From: JANJUB01 sp031386985
Lineage (GTDB): Bacteria; Armatimonadota; Fimbriimonadia; Fimbriimonadales; Fimbriimonadaceae
Reading direction: 5' to 3'
NCBI GenBank assembly: GCA_031386985.1
Contig: JANNCV010000020.1
Coordinates: 124,001-188,000, forward strand
DNA length: 64,000 nt
In this document: one piece after another, positions 1-7,685 of the stretch
Layout of the letters: each line of letters opens with the position of its first letter
How positions within the stretch are numbered: the stretch's first letter is position 1
Position numbers and translations under genes: made by a program
The notes under the pieces: model-generated
Told to the model about the DNA's origin: nothing
Database searches by the model: none
Seen by the model: the letters and a program-made list of their open reading frames with translations, nothing else

Positions 1-1
1 A

Positions 2-169
2 GCGGCAGAATTGAAACCAGGTTGGAGGCATGGCTTTTCGATAATCCTGAGTGCCGTAAGATCTCAGCCTTACATCTTGATCATTGCCCTCGGGGTTAAC
101 CTCCTTGGCACTTTGATCAGGAGGATGTGGCGAAGCCGATTGCTTCCTCGTAGGCGTTACGCGAACTAG
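2..169 (+). CDS. C-terminal end of a membrane protein, possibly an ABC permease (partial)
   Basis: An open frame enters from the left window edge and stops with TAG at 167-169. The visible 55 residues contain one hydrophobic segment (about residues 23-39, with ILIIALG) followed by a strongly basic tail rich in Arg. This hydrophobic-then-Arg ending resembles the C-terminus of NitT/TauT-type ABC permeases, but the piece is too short to be sure. The other two frames close earlier. An imperfect hairpin follows at 181-212, as expected behind a gene end. The family call is inference; the coding call rests on the membrane-like composition. Confidence 0.45.
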   Translation, partial: AAELKPGWRHGFSIILSAVRSQPYILIIALGVNLLGTLIRRMWRSRLLPRRRYAN

Positions 170-180
170 CGGAAGATTAT

Positions 181-212
181 GCGGTCTTAGATTCCTATAG
201 TATCTAGGCCGC
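181..212. terminator. Imperfect hairpin behind the first gene
   Basis: Bases 181-192 and 202-212 form an inverted repeat with one bulge and a short loop. It sits 12 bases after the stop of the partial gene. There is no T-tract, so a role as terminator is only suggested by position. The rest of 170-331 holds no gene that I can see. Confidence 0.25.
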
Positions 213-312
213 TCGACCCGGGCAGTGTGGGGCTCTAGGTTAATCGGTTTCAACGGGGACATCGTGCTTGGGCACTCCGAACCCCGTAGCTTCGAAACCG
301 AAGGGCTAACCT

Positions 313-329
313 CCGGCCCTTTCGGCCGG
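313..329. terminator. Perfect CCGGCC/GGCCGG hairpin
   Basis: CCGGCC (313-318) and GGCCGG (324-329) pair perfectly over a 5-base loop. It lies directly behind the stop codon of the minus-strand fucosidase (332-334). No T-run follows on the minus strand, so this is a terminator-like or mRNA-stabilising hairpin rather than a classical intrinsic terminator. Confidence 0.35.
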
Positions 330-331
330 AA

Positions 332-1714
332 TCACCGGCTGGCGTAAGCCTCAAACGCCGAAATCGTTGGGCATGCCCGCGAGTCCAAAATACGAACTCG
401 TAGCCTCGTAAGAGCGACCGGCGGGAACCGAAGAATCCGTTTGTTTCCGATTGTCGTGCCCCTGGCGACCGTCTTCCAAGCCCCGTTGAAGGCATCAATC
501 TCGAACCGCTTAACGCGTTGCCCCAGCGGGATGTACTCGGCGAGGCTAACGGCGTTTATCTTCTGTGCGCGTTCAAAACTGAGGGTGACTTCGGCTTGTT
601 TGTAGCCATCCGGAGCAGCGAAATAGGTGTTCGCTTTGCCATCGCACACGCGTGACGCCTCGAATCCGACGCCGCGACTCGAGTCGCTGGAAGCGACCTT
701 GCCCCGGGCCAGATCTTTCGGCATGGCTTGTTCGCGCGCTTTCCTAAACTCCATCAAACGCTGGGCATCCACCTCGCTGATCAAACCTTTGTTATTGGGC
801 GGCACATTCAGCAACAAATGACCATTTCGCCCAACAGAGCCGTACCAGATATCCATGAGTTTTTCAACGGATTTGATTTCCTTATCCTGCGACGACTTCC
901 AAAACCAGCCCGGCCGGATGGAAACATCGCACTCGGCGGGAATCCAGTCTTCGCCATTTTCCGAGCCCTCCGTGAGTTCCTTGTAAAGCGGGGTTCCTGG
1001 CACGTAGCGTTTTCCTTGAATCATCGCCCAACAGGTCTCGCCCGCATAGCCATCCTCATTGCCCACCCAGCGAACGCCCGGACCGGCATCGCTGAACATC
1101 ACGGCGTTGGGCTGATACTTGCGGACCACCGAGTGAAAGAGCGGCCAATCATAGACCTGCTTCTTACCACTCGGCCCTTCGCCGTTGGCCCCATCAAACC
1201 ACACCTCATGAATCGGGCCGTAGTTCGTCAAAACTTCCTTTAGCGTCTCGGCAAACACCTCGTTGTACTTCGGCGTTCCGTAGTCCGGATGATTTTTATC
1301 CCATGGCGAAACGTAGACGCCGAATTTTAACTTGAACTCCTTACACGCCTTGCTCAGTTCCCTAAGAACATCACCCTCGCCCCTTTGCCAACTGCTCTCT
1401 CGCACCGTGTGTTTGGATTGCTTACTGGGCCAAAGGCAGAAGCCATCGTGATGCTTGGCCGTGATAATGATTCCCGTCATTCCGGCTTCTTTGAAGGTTT
1501 TGGCCCATTGGAGAGCATCGAAGTCCACGGGGTTGAACATCTTCGGATCCTCGGTTCCGTGCCCCCATTCCTCGCCGGTGAACGTGTTCGGACCGAAGTG
1601 GCAAAAGGCGGTGTACTCGGCACGATGCCACGCGATCTGGGGCCTGGAAGGCACGGGGTTACACGGTTTCGGTGGGTTGATACCAGTCATGATGAGCAGA
1701 AGCGGCACGAACAT
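332..1714 (-). CDS. Alpha-L-fucosidase, GH29 family
   Basis: A 460-residue glycoside hydrolase expected to release L-fucose from oligosaccharides by a retaining mechanism. The GH29 barrel is recognisable from residue 28: AKHHDGF at about 86-92 and the nucleophile context VWFDG with Asp at about 174. The last 130 residues look like a beta-sandwich carbohydrate-binding module of the F5/8 type C kind (EASRVCDGKANTYF at its start). The N-terminus is short and hydrophobic (FVPLLLIM), a weak signal peptide, so export is likely but not certain. It lies 21 bases behind an unknown small gene on the same strand. A -10-like CATAAT lies 8 bases before the ATG, which would give a leaderless mRNA. Confidence 0.9.
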   Translation of the reverse strand: MFVPLLLIMTGINPPKPCNPVPSRPQIAWHRAEYTAFCHFGPNTFTGEEWGHGTEDPKMFNPVDFDALQWAKTFKEAGMTGIIITAKHHDGFCLWPSKQSKHTVRESSWQRGEGDVLRELSKACKEFKLKFGVYVSPWDKNHPDYGTPKYNEVFAETLKEVLTNYGPIHEVWFDGANGEGPSGKKQVYDWPLFHSVVRKYQPNAVMFSDAGPGVRWVGNEDGYAGETCWAMIQGKRYVPGTPLYKELTEGSENGEDWIPAECDVSIRPGWFWKSSQDKEIKSVEKLMDIWYGSVGRNGHLLLNVPPNNKGLISEVDAQRLMEFRKAREQAMPKDLARGKVASSDSSRGVGFEASRVCDGKANTYFAAPDGYKQAEVTLSFERAQKINAVSLAEYIPLGQRVKRFEIDAFNGAWKTVARGTTIGNKRILRFPPVALTRLRVRILDSRACPTISAFEAYASR

Positions 1715-1722
1715 CTGCTTAG

Positions 1723-1728
1723 ATTATG
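1723..1728 (-). promoter_or_regulatory. Candidate -10 box CATAAT of the fucosidase gene
   Basis: CATAAT on the minus strand is 8 bases from the ATG at 1712-1714. No Shine-Dalgarno sequence is visible, so transcription starting at or next to the ATG is plausible. No clear -35 box. Confidence 0.3.
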
Positions 1729-1735
1729 CGATTAT

Positions 1736-2176
1736 CTACTTCGGCGTAGCTTGCTCTCTTAAAGCATCAATCAATTGCGTGAGAGCACATCTTGGGCCCG
1801 GGTTTTCGTAGTCGTGATTGGTCCAACTGCAAATACTGCCACCAATTCTGTAACTCAACCACTGATCAGGCGCGTCGTAGGCGCTCGGCCACATTGGATT
1901 AGCGCGTTTCTTTGAGGTCAAATTACGAATCTCCTCCGACGTCAAGCTAAGCTTCAGTGCCGATTGCTGCTCGGTAGAGAGAGCCAATGTGCGGGCCCAA
2001 TCCCGCGTTTTCACAAAGGCCCTTGAGGGAGTCAGAACCATGAGCACCTGAAAGGTCCCGGCGCGAGACATCGTGCGCTCGTAAAACCGCACCACCTCAC
2101 CTTGCCTTAGTTTTGTGGCGATTTCGGGTTCGACCGGTTTCGTTAGTTGGATCGCAATGGCAACATTCGTGAACAT
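1736..2176 (-). CDS. Hypothetical protein (about 146 aa)
   Basis: I do not recognise this protein. The frame is open further upstream, up to 2380, but that would run through the end of the P-type ATPase gene with unnatural composition. The internal ATG at 2174-2176, after the ATPase stop at 2227, gives a well-behaved 146-residue protein. It has no signal peptide or membrane segment. The C-terminal third carries SICSWTNHDYENPGPR, rich in Trp, Asn and Pro, which looks like a conserved binding patch. It is on the same strand as the ATPase upstream and the fucosidase downstream. Function unknown. Confidence 0.55.
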   Translation of the reverse strand: MFTNVAIAIQLTKPVEPEIATKLRQGEVVRFYERTMSRAGTFQVLMVLTPSRAFVKTRDWARTLALSTEQQSALKLSLTSEEIRNLTSKKRANPMWPSAYDAPDQWLSYRIGGSICSWTNHDYENPGPRCALTQLIDALREQATPK

Positions 2177-2226
2177 GTTAACTAGTTTGACGAAAGAATT
2201 GGCTTGAACATTTGAAATTCTCCAGG

Positions 2227-4113
2227 CTAGGGCCCACGAAGTAGCCGCAGGCCATTTAGAATGACCAAAACGGTTGAGCCTTCGTGACCCAACACCGCCA
2301 GGGGCAAAGGTAGTTTTCCGAAGAAGGATGTTATGACGAGGACAGCTATGACCCCCGTAGCAAAAATAAGGTTTGCCCAAATGATACGGTTTGCCTTTCG
2401 TCCAAATTTGATCAATCCGGGAAGAACGGCGAGGCGGTCGTTCATCAAGACAATGTCGGCTGCGTTCAGGGCAATATCCGAACCAAGGCCGCCCATCGCA
2501 ACCCCGACGGTTGCCTTGGCCAAGCTGGGAGCATCATTAATCCCGTCTCCCACCATTAAAACGTTCTTTCCTTCAGACTCGAACTTATCAATCAGCGTGG
2601 CCTTGTCCTCCGGCAAGAGGGCAGCGTGCCACTCCGAAATGCCAACTTCCGATGCGACGGCGCTTGCTGTTTCGCGGGTGTCTCCGGTCATCATCACGAC
2701 CGCTTCAATGCCGATCTGTTTGAGCTGCACAATGACTTCCTTTGCCTCCTTTCGGGGCTCATCGCGCAATCCCAAAGCGGCAAATGTGTCTCGATACTCT
2801 AAGATGGCAACCGTCAATCCCTTTGCTTGTAACTTCTCAACATGCTGGACAAAATCAGCGGGTAAATTTTCAAAAAATCGTGGTTGCCCAATCTTGACAA
2901 CTCCTCCATCCGTGCTTGCTATCACCCCAAAACCAGGCTTGTCTGATTGCTCTAATGCTTCCGGAATTTCTACCTCGAGCACCCTTGCCGCCCGAACGAT
3001 AGCCTCCGCAATCGGATGCGAACTATATTGCTCCGCCGCTGCGGCTGCGCTAAGCATGATCGCGCTTTCGGCTGAAATCTCAGGCTCCCCGTGCCAGCAA
3101 GCCGATTCGGCTATGCAAACCTTGTCCTCTTGGGGGAGAGGGTTGCAAACGCAGATCTCTACGAGCCTTGGCCTGCCGGTTGTCAGGGTGCCAGTTTTGT
3201 CTACAGCTACAACCTTAACTCGTCCCAGATTTTCGAAATGCTGTCCCCCCCGCACCAGAATCCCTTGTTTGGCCGTCGCTGCCAACGCGCTCAGAGTGGC
3301 TGCGGGAGTTGATATGACAAGCGCACAGGGACTAAGCGCCACCAAAAGAACAATTGATTCGTAAAGGGCTGACTGGGAGGGGTGACCCAGGGCCAACCTG
3401 CCAAAGAATGCGACAGTAAATGCCCCTAAAACGAACCAGGTATAGCGATTCCCGAACCACTGGCTCACGCGCTCGCCGCTTGCCTTGTTCTCCTGCGCGT
3501 CTTGCACGAGCTCGACGATTCGATCCAAGGCCGTGCTTCCAATTGCGGCGGTCACTTCAATAATACAGAGCCCATCCAGGTTCTGGGTTCCAGAATAAAC
3601 ACCATCGCCGATTGTCTTGCTGACGGGGACGGATTCGCCGGTCATGCTTGCCTCGTTGACTTGGGTAGAGCCTTGAGAAATCTTGCCATCCACCGGAATC
3701 ATCTCAAAGGGGGCAATACGCACCCGATCGGAAACCCGCAATTCTTGCACCGGTACTCGCTTTTCGCCCCCATCGCTAAGCAAGATCGCGGTTTCCGGCC
3801 GCAGTTTGATTAATCCTTCGATCGCGCTCTTCGTTCGGCCCATCGCGAACTCTTCAAGCGTCCCCGAGAGGCTGAACAAGAACAGCAGAATGCCGGCATC
3901 AACAACTTCTCCAACGACCAATGCGCCGACCGCGGCCAGAACCATCAAAACGTTTACGGAGACCTGACGGTCTCGCACCGCTTGCCAGGCGAACTGAGAG
4001 GGAACAACCCCGCCCGCGATGACCCCAATCCAAGCGATTCGGGGGTCTATGAGCGATCCCAGCAAGCCAAGCCCGCAAATCGCGGTTAAAACTCCTTGAA
4101 ATCGGGCTGTCAT
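2227..4113 (-). CDS. Heavy-metal P1B-4-type ATPase
   Basis: A 628-residue metal-exporting P-type ATPase of the inner membrane. Landmarks in order: TGES (about 158-161, actuator), SPC in the transmembrane metal site (261-263), phosphorylation motif DKTGTLT (305-311), GDGINDAP (about 520) and HEGST in the last helix (610-614). The pair SPC plus HEG(G/S)T, rather than CPC, defines the P1B-4 subgroup (CoaT/CtpD/CzcP), whose members move Co2+, Fe2+ or Zn2+. There is no N-terminal heavy-metal-binding domain, also typical of the subgroup. The start overlaps the stop of the solute-binding protein gene by 4 bases (ATGA), so the two are probably translationally coupled. Substrate cannot be fixed from sequence. 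Confidence 0.93.
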   Translation of the reverse strand: MTARFQGVLTAICGLGLLGSLIDPRIAWIGVIAGGVVPSQFAWQAVRDRQVSVNVLMVLAAVGALVVGEVVDAGILLFLFSLSGTLEEFAMGRTKSAIEGLIKLRPETAILLSDGGEKRVPVQELRVSDRVRIAPFEMIPVDGKISQGSTQVNEASMTGESVPVSKTIGDGVYSGTQNLDGLCIIEVTAAIGSTALDRIVELVQDAQENKASGERVSQWFGNRYTWFVLGAFTVAFFGRLALGHPSQSALYESIVLLVALSPCALVISTPAATLSALAATAKQGILVRGGQHFENLGRVKVVAVDKTGTLTTGRPRLVEICVCNPLPQEDKVCIAESACWHGEPEISAESAIMLSAAAAAEQYSSHPIAEAIVRAARVLEVEIPEALEQSDKPGFGVIASTDGGVVKIGQPRFFENLPADFVQHVEKLQAKGLTVAILEYRDTFAALGLRDEPRKEAKEVIVQLKQIGIEAVVMMTGDTRETASAVASEVGISEWHAALLPEDKATLIDKFESEGKNVLMVGDGINDAPSLAKATVGVAMGGLGSDIALNAADIVLMNDRLAVLPGLIKFGRKANRIIWANLIFATGVIAVLVITSFFGKLPLPLAVLGHEGSTVLVILNGLRLLRGP

Positions 4114-5402
4114 CGCCGCTTACCGAACTCCTTATCTATGATCGCCGCCGCCTTGGTCAACTCGGTCTTGACATCACGATCGGGGTTGTTGATAAGGGTA
4201 TCGAGAACGCTCTTGCCCGCCGTTTCCACAACCGAATAACCGATCAGAAACGCCCCATAAGGCGACCTCCCCGTGGGAATAATCGGCAAGAACGACCGTT
4301 CTTGAAGAGCCTCGGGAGAGGGATTGGGTTTCCCCTGCTCTGATCTCTCGCCGGCAACATCCTTTCGAGCGCAGACTGCAATTCCGGTCTTGTTATAGAT
4401 ACTCTGGGACTCGTAGCTCGTCCAAGCCTTAATGTAGTCCCAAGCTAACTGCTTGTTCTTCGCATGTCCTGGTATGCCGTAAGCAGAAAGATACAGCACC
4501 GTTTGTGAGCCCTTTCCCATCGTCCGGGAGCCGGTCGCCCGATTGAACGGCATTGGGACGATCCCCAACTTTGTTGCATCAACGCTCTTGCTCGCGCGGA
4601 ACCCGACGAGCGACCAATGACCCGAAACTGTCATTGCCGCCTTGCCCTTCTCGAAATAATCGCCACCAAGTGCGGCGGCCTCGCTGAGGGTCGGAGCAAC
4701 CCGATGTTTCGTGGCAAGATCGCGAAGAAACGTGATGGTTTCGACGTTGGCATCAGAATCGAAGATGCCGCCGGCCCTTCCGTCCCGACCAACAGTGTCG
4801 CCGCCATTATTCCAAAGCCACATCACCCAACCGGGCATCCAGTTACTCAACCCAAACCCGTATTGGCCGGTTTCGTGATTGGTTAGTTTGGTCGCTGTCC
4901 GAAGGAATTCGTCAAAATTCCAATTTGGATTTGGATAAGCAACTCCAGCTTTATCGAAAAGCTCTTTGTTGTAATAGACAACCATCGGGGTGAAGTCGTT
5001 TGGTAACCCATAAACTGCCTTACCGCGCGAAAACGGGGTGAAAACCTCGGGGAAAAACTGTTCTCTCAAGCCCGGTTCACGTTCAAAATACGGCGTGAGA
5101 TCGGTCATGAGGCCGTTATCTACAAATGTAGAGGCACTGGCCGCATCGAGCACCATCACATCTGGCATTGAGCCGGCAATGTGGTTGAGTAGCATTTTCT
5201 GCTCGTATTCGCCGGGGATGCCTTCGATAACAACTCTGACTCCCGGGTGGCTGGCTTCGAATTCCCGATTGACTTTTGCGACCGCATCCTGAAATGGCCC
5301 CTCTTCACCTGCCCCGCCCCAATTCGCGATTCTGAGGGTGACTCGACTATCCGAACTCGCGCACCCAGTTATCAGGAGGCACAAGGGCAGAAGCCATTTC
5401 AT
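4110..5402 (-). CDS. ABC transporter solute-binding lipoprotein, family 1 (sugar type)
   Basis: A periplasmic solute-binding protein for carbohydrate uptake, about 430 residues. The N-terminus is a lipoprotein signal: MKWLLPLCLLITGCASS, with lipobox ITGC and the acylated Cys at residue 14. The body has the family pattern: IANWGGAG near the start, YGLPNDFTPMVVYYNKELFDKAG around 115-140, and a Trp/Gly-rich ligand site (WMPGWVMWLWNNGG). I chose the ATG at 5402, which overlaps the peptidase stop as ATGA; an in-frame ATG at 5414 would add four residues. No permease or ATPase of an ABC system is nearby, so the binding protein is an orphan, coupled to a peptidase before it and a metal ATPase after it. 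Confidence 0.9.
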   Translation of the reverse strand: MKWLLPLCLLITGCASSDSRVTLRIANWGGAGEEGPFQDAVAKVNREFEASHPGVRVVIEGIPGEYEQKMLLNHIAGSMPDVMVLDAASASTFVDNGLMTDLTPYFEREPGLREQFFPEVFTPFSRGKAVYGLPNDFTPMVVYYNKELFDKAGVAYPNPNWNFDEFLRTATKLTNHETGQYGFGLSNWMPGWVMWLWNNGGDTVGRDGRAGGIFDSDANVETITFLRDLATKHRVAPTLSEAAALGGDYFEKGKAAMTVSGHWSLVGFRASKSVDATKLGIVPMPFNRATGSRTMGKGSQTVLYLSAYGIPGHAKNKQLAWDYIKAWTSYESQSIYNKTGIAVCARKDVAGERSEQGKPNPSPEALQERSFLPIIPTGRSPYGAFLIGYSVVETAGKSVLDTLINNPDRDVKTELTKAAAIIDKEFGKRR

Positions 5403-7633
5403 CTTTGAGACCATAGCGGCGGCTCAATCCCGAGCAGGTGCTTGATGAAAAAATCGCGGCGTTTTACTTCCCCGTACGGCCCCCCATCGGTGTGATCCGC
5501 GCCGGGGATAACAACGAAGTCAAAGTCTTTTTTGGCTTTGACAAGGGCATCAACAACTCGATAAGTTGATTCAGGCGGAACGTTGGTATCAAGTTCGCCA
5601 ACGATCAGGAGCAGTTTGCCTTGAAGTTTGGGTGCATTGGTGATATTGGATTGAGCCGCGTAATGAGGCCCAACTGGGTAGCCCATCCATTGCTCGTTCC
5701 ACCACATCTTATCCATCCGATTATCGTGGCAACCACAACTCGAAACCGCGACCTTATAGAACTCGGGGTGAAGCAGAACTGCCGTCGTTGAGTTCTGCCC
5801 ACCGGCCGAAGTGCCGTAAACTCCCACCCTCGAAACATCCACAAAGGGATGCTTGGCGGCAAGGGCTTTCATCCACAAGATACGATCCGGGAAGCCTGCG
5901 TCGGCGATGTTCTGCCAACACACATCGTGGAATTTTTTTCCTCGATTGCGGGTTCCCATGCCATCAATCTGAACGACGATAAAGCCCAAGTCGGCTAGCT
6001 GCTGCATCCGATTGTAGGCAAAAAATCGTTTTGGAACGAATGAGTCCTGCGGACCTGCGTAGATATTTTCGATCACCGGATATTTCTTCTTTTTCTCCAA
6101 CTTTGAAGGGAAACAGTAGACGCCATAAATGTCCGTTGTGCCGTCTCGCCCTTTCGCCACGAAGGGCTCCATCAATTTGATTTTCGTCGGTTTGAGTTCG
6201 CTTATGTCGGCCGTTGCCAGCTCGACGAGGAGTTTGCCATCGCTAGTTCGGCGCAGGTTGTGAACTGGCGGCTCGTTGACTCTGGAAAACGAATCCACAT
6301 AGGTTGAGCGATCGGCATTGAAGGTGACCGTATGAGTTCCATCGCCTTCGGTAAGCCTTCTTAGATTGCTGCCATCAAGGCCGATAACGTAGTAGTGCAT
6401 GAAATAGGGGTCTTGGCCCATTTCCTTTCCGCACGCACGGAAACACATCGTGTTTGATTTTTCATCAACCCATTCAATGCCCCGCGTGACCCATTCGCCG
6501 CTAGTGATTTGGTTCTTTATGGCTCCATTGGCCCGATCAATACGGTAGTAGTGACCCCATCCGCTCCGCTCCGAGCGCCAGATGATCTCGCGTTCGCCGA
6601 GGGGGCGAAAAGTCGCGCCTTCCGCCTCTACAAATGTCGGGCTGGATTCATCAACAACCGTTTTGACTTCACTTGCCGCGGGGTTAATTTCATAAACGCG
6701 AACTCTCTGATAGCCCCTCTCGGCTGCGTCCAGAAGGCCAAACTTGCCTTCGTTCACCCAGTCAATTCCAGGAGGTCCCGCCCAAGGCTGGCCACCACCC
6801 ATGATTGGGTCAATCGGTAGTTTTTTGAGCGAACCGTCTTGCAGACTCACTTGATAAAGTTCAAACATATCCAGCTTATCGCCGGGCAGATCGTAGAATC
6901 TTGTTCTAAGGACGGCGCGCCCGCCCGTTGGGGGCGAGCTTTGGATAATGCTCACCTCGCGGCGATCTCCCTTGGTCAATCTCCAAGCGAAGGCGGCTTT
7001 GCCATCGGGAGTTTCCACGGCTCGGGCAAAGTCAGCTTCTTGGCTTAGGACAATCGCTCCCGAATCGGTGGTCGTTTTCACTTTGCCTTCTTCGATAAAA
7101 ACTTTGCGGTTGGGGCGGCCCTGGGGCCGCTGTAACGTCGAACCAAAACGAGGCGATGGGAAGAGATGAGCGTCGTCATCCTGTTCTTCCGCCAAAGTTG
7201 CCGCGGGTTGCACCGGTCCCGCGTTCCGAGCGGTGACTTCGTAAGTTGCCAGATCGCACGAGTATCCCTTGCGCTCGAAGGTGAAATCGCACTTCTTGCC
7301 TTCTTCAAACAAGATAACCTCAATCATCAGCTTATCGGGCTCGATGGTTTTGGAAACCAATTTGCCAAGAGAAGACCCCAGTCGAGCGTGATCAAACAGG
7401 GGCGTTTTTTCTCCGGACACAGCCGACACCCGAATGTATTGGCGTCGCCCTTCCGGCCCATCATTGCGATACCAAAGCGCGGCGCCTTCGGCAATCCAGG
7501 TGGGGCGTAAATCCGCGTTGTAGGTGTGCAATGGGATCCAAGTGCGAAGTTCCTCAACGCGCTTCATCTCGGCGATTAGGCTTTGCTGTGCCGGGGTTTG
7601 GCCAAGGAGCAAGAAGGACAGGAGACCAATCAT
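5399..7633 (-). CDS. S9 family peptidase, dipeptidyl-peptidase IV type
   Basis: A 744-residue serine peptidase with an N-terminal beta-propeller (DPP-IV N domain, about 60-480) and a C-terminal alpha/beta hydrolase (about 500-740). The catalytic triad is visible: Ser609 in GTSAGGQ, Asp682 in GELDTNVPP, His714 in GADHTD. The oxyanion region and the FVVQIDGMGTRNRGK stretch match bacterial DPP-IV relatives. The first 15 residues (MIGLLSFLLLGQTPA) form a signal peptide, so it acts in the periplasm or outside, trimming dipeptides or longer N-terminal pieces from peptides. It is the first gene of a minus-strand run with the solute-binding protein and ATPase. A -10-like TAAATT lies 6 bases before the ATG and no Shine-Dalgarno is seen. 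Confidence 0.92.
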   Translation of the reverse strand: MIGLLSFLLLGQTPAQQSLIAEMKRVEELRTWIPLHTYNADLRPTWIAEGAALWYRNDGPEGRRQYIRVSAVSGEKTPLFDHARLGSSLGKLVSKTIEPDKLMIEVILFEEGKKCDFTFERKGYSCDLATYEVTARNAGPVQPAATLAEEQDDDAHLFPSPRFGSTLQRPQGRPNRKVFIEEGKVKTTTDSGAIVLSQEADFARAVETPDGKAAFAWRLTKGDRREVSIIQSSPPTGGRAVLRTRFYDLPGDKLDMFELYQVSLQDGSLKKLPIDPIMGGGQPWAGPPGIDWVNEGKFGLLDAAERGYQRVRVYEINPAASEVKTVVDESSPTFVEAEGATFRPLGEREIIWRSERSGWGHYYRIDRANGAIKNQITSGEWVTRGIEWVDEKSNTMCFRACGKEMGQDPYFMHYYVIGLDGSNLRRLTEGDGTHTVTFNADRSTYVDSFSRVNEPPVHNLRRTSDGKLLVELATADISELKPTKIKLMEPFVAKGRDGTTDIYGVYCFPSKLEKKKKYPVIENIYAGPQDSFVPKRFFAYNRMQQLADLGFIVVQIDGMGTRNRGKKFHDVCWQNIADAGFPDRILWMKALAAKHPFVDVSRVGVYGTSAGGQNSTTAVLLHPEFYKVAVSSCGCHDNRMDKMWWNEQWMGYPVGPHYAAQSNITNAPKLQGKLLLIVGELDTNVPPESTYRVVDALVKAKKDFDFVVIPGADHTDGGPYGEVKRRDFFIKHLLGIEPPLWSQR

Positions 7634-7639
7634 TGATCG

Positions 7640-7645
7640 AATTTA
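7640..7645 (-). promoter_or_regulatory. Candidate -10 box TAAATT before the S9 peptidase
   Basis: TAAATT on the minus strand is separated by 6 bases from the ATG at 7631-7633. With no ribosome binding site in between, a leaderless transcript is the simplest reading. Confidence 0.35.
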
Positions 7646-7685
7646 CTTCATCCTGCAAAAACGAACGCCAATTACCCGTCCTTGA

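Noticed and set aside
2333..3364. A 343-codon open frame on the plus strand
   Set aside because: It lies wholly antisense to the well-supported P1B-4 ATPase, and its composition (Ser/Ala/Arg-rich) is a shadow.
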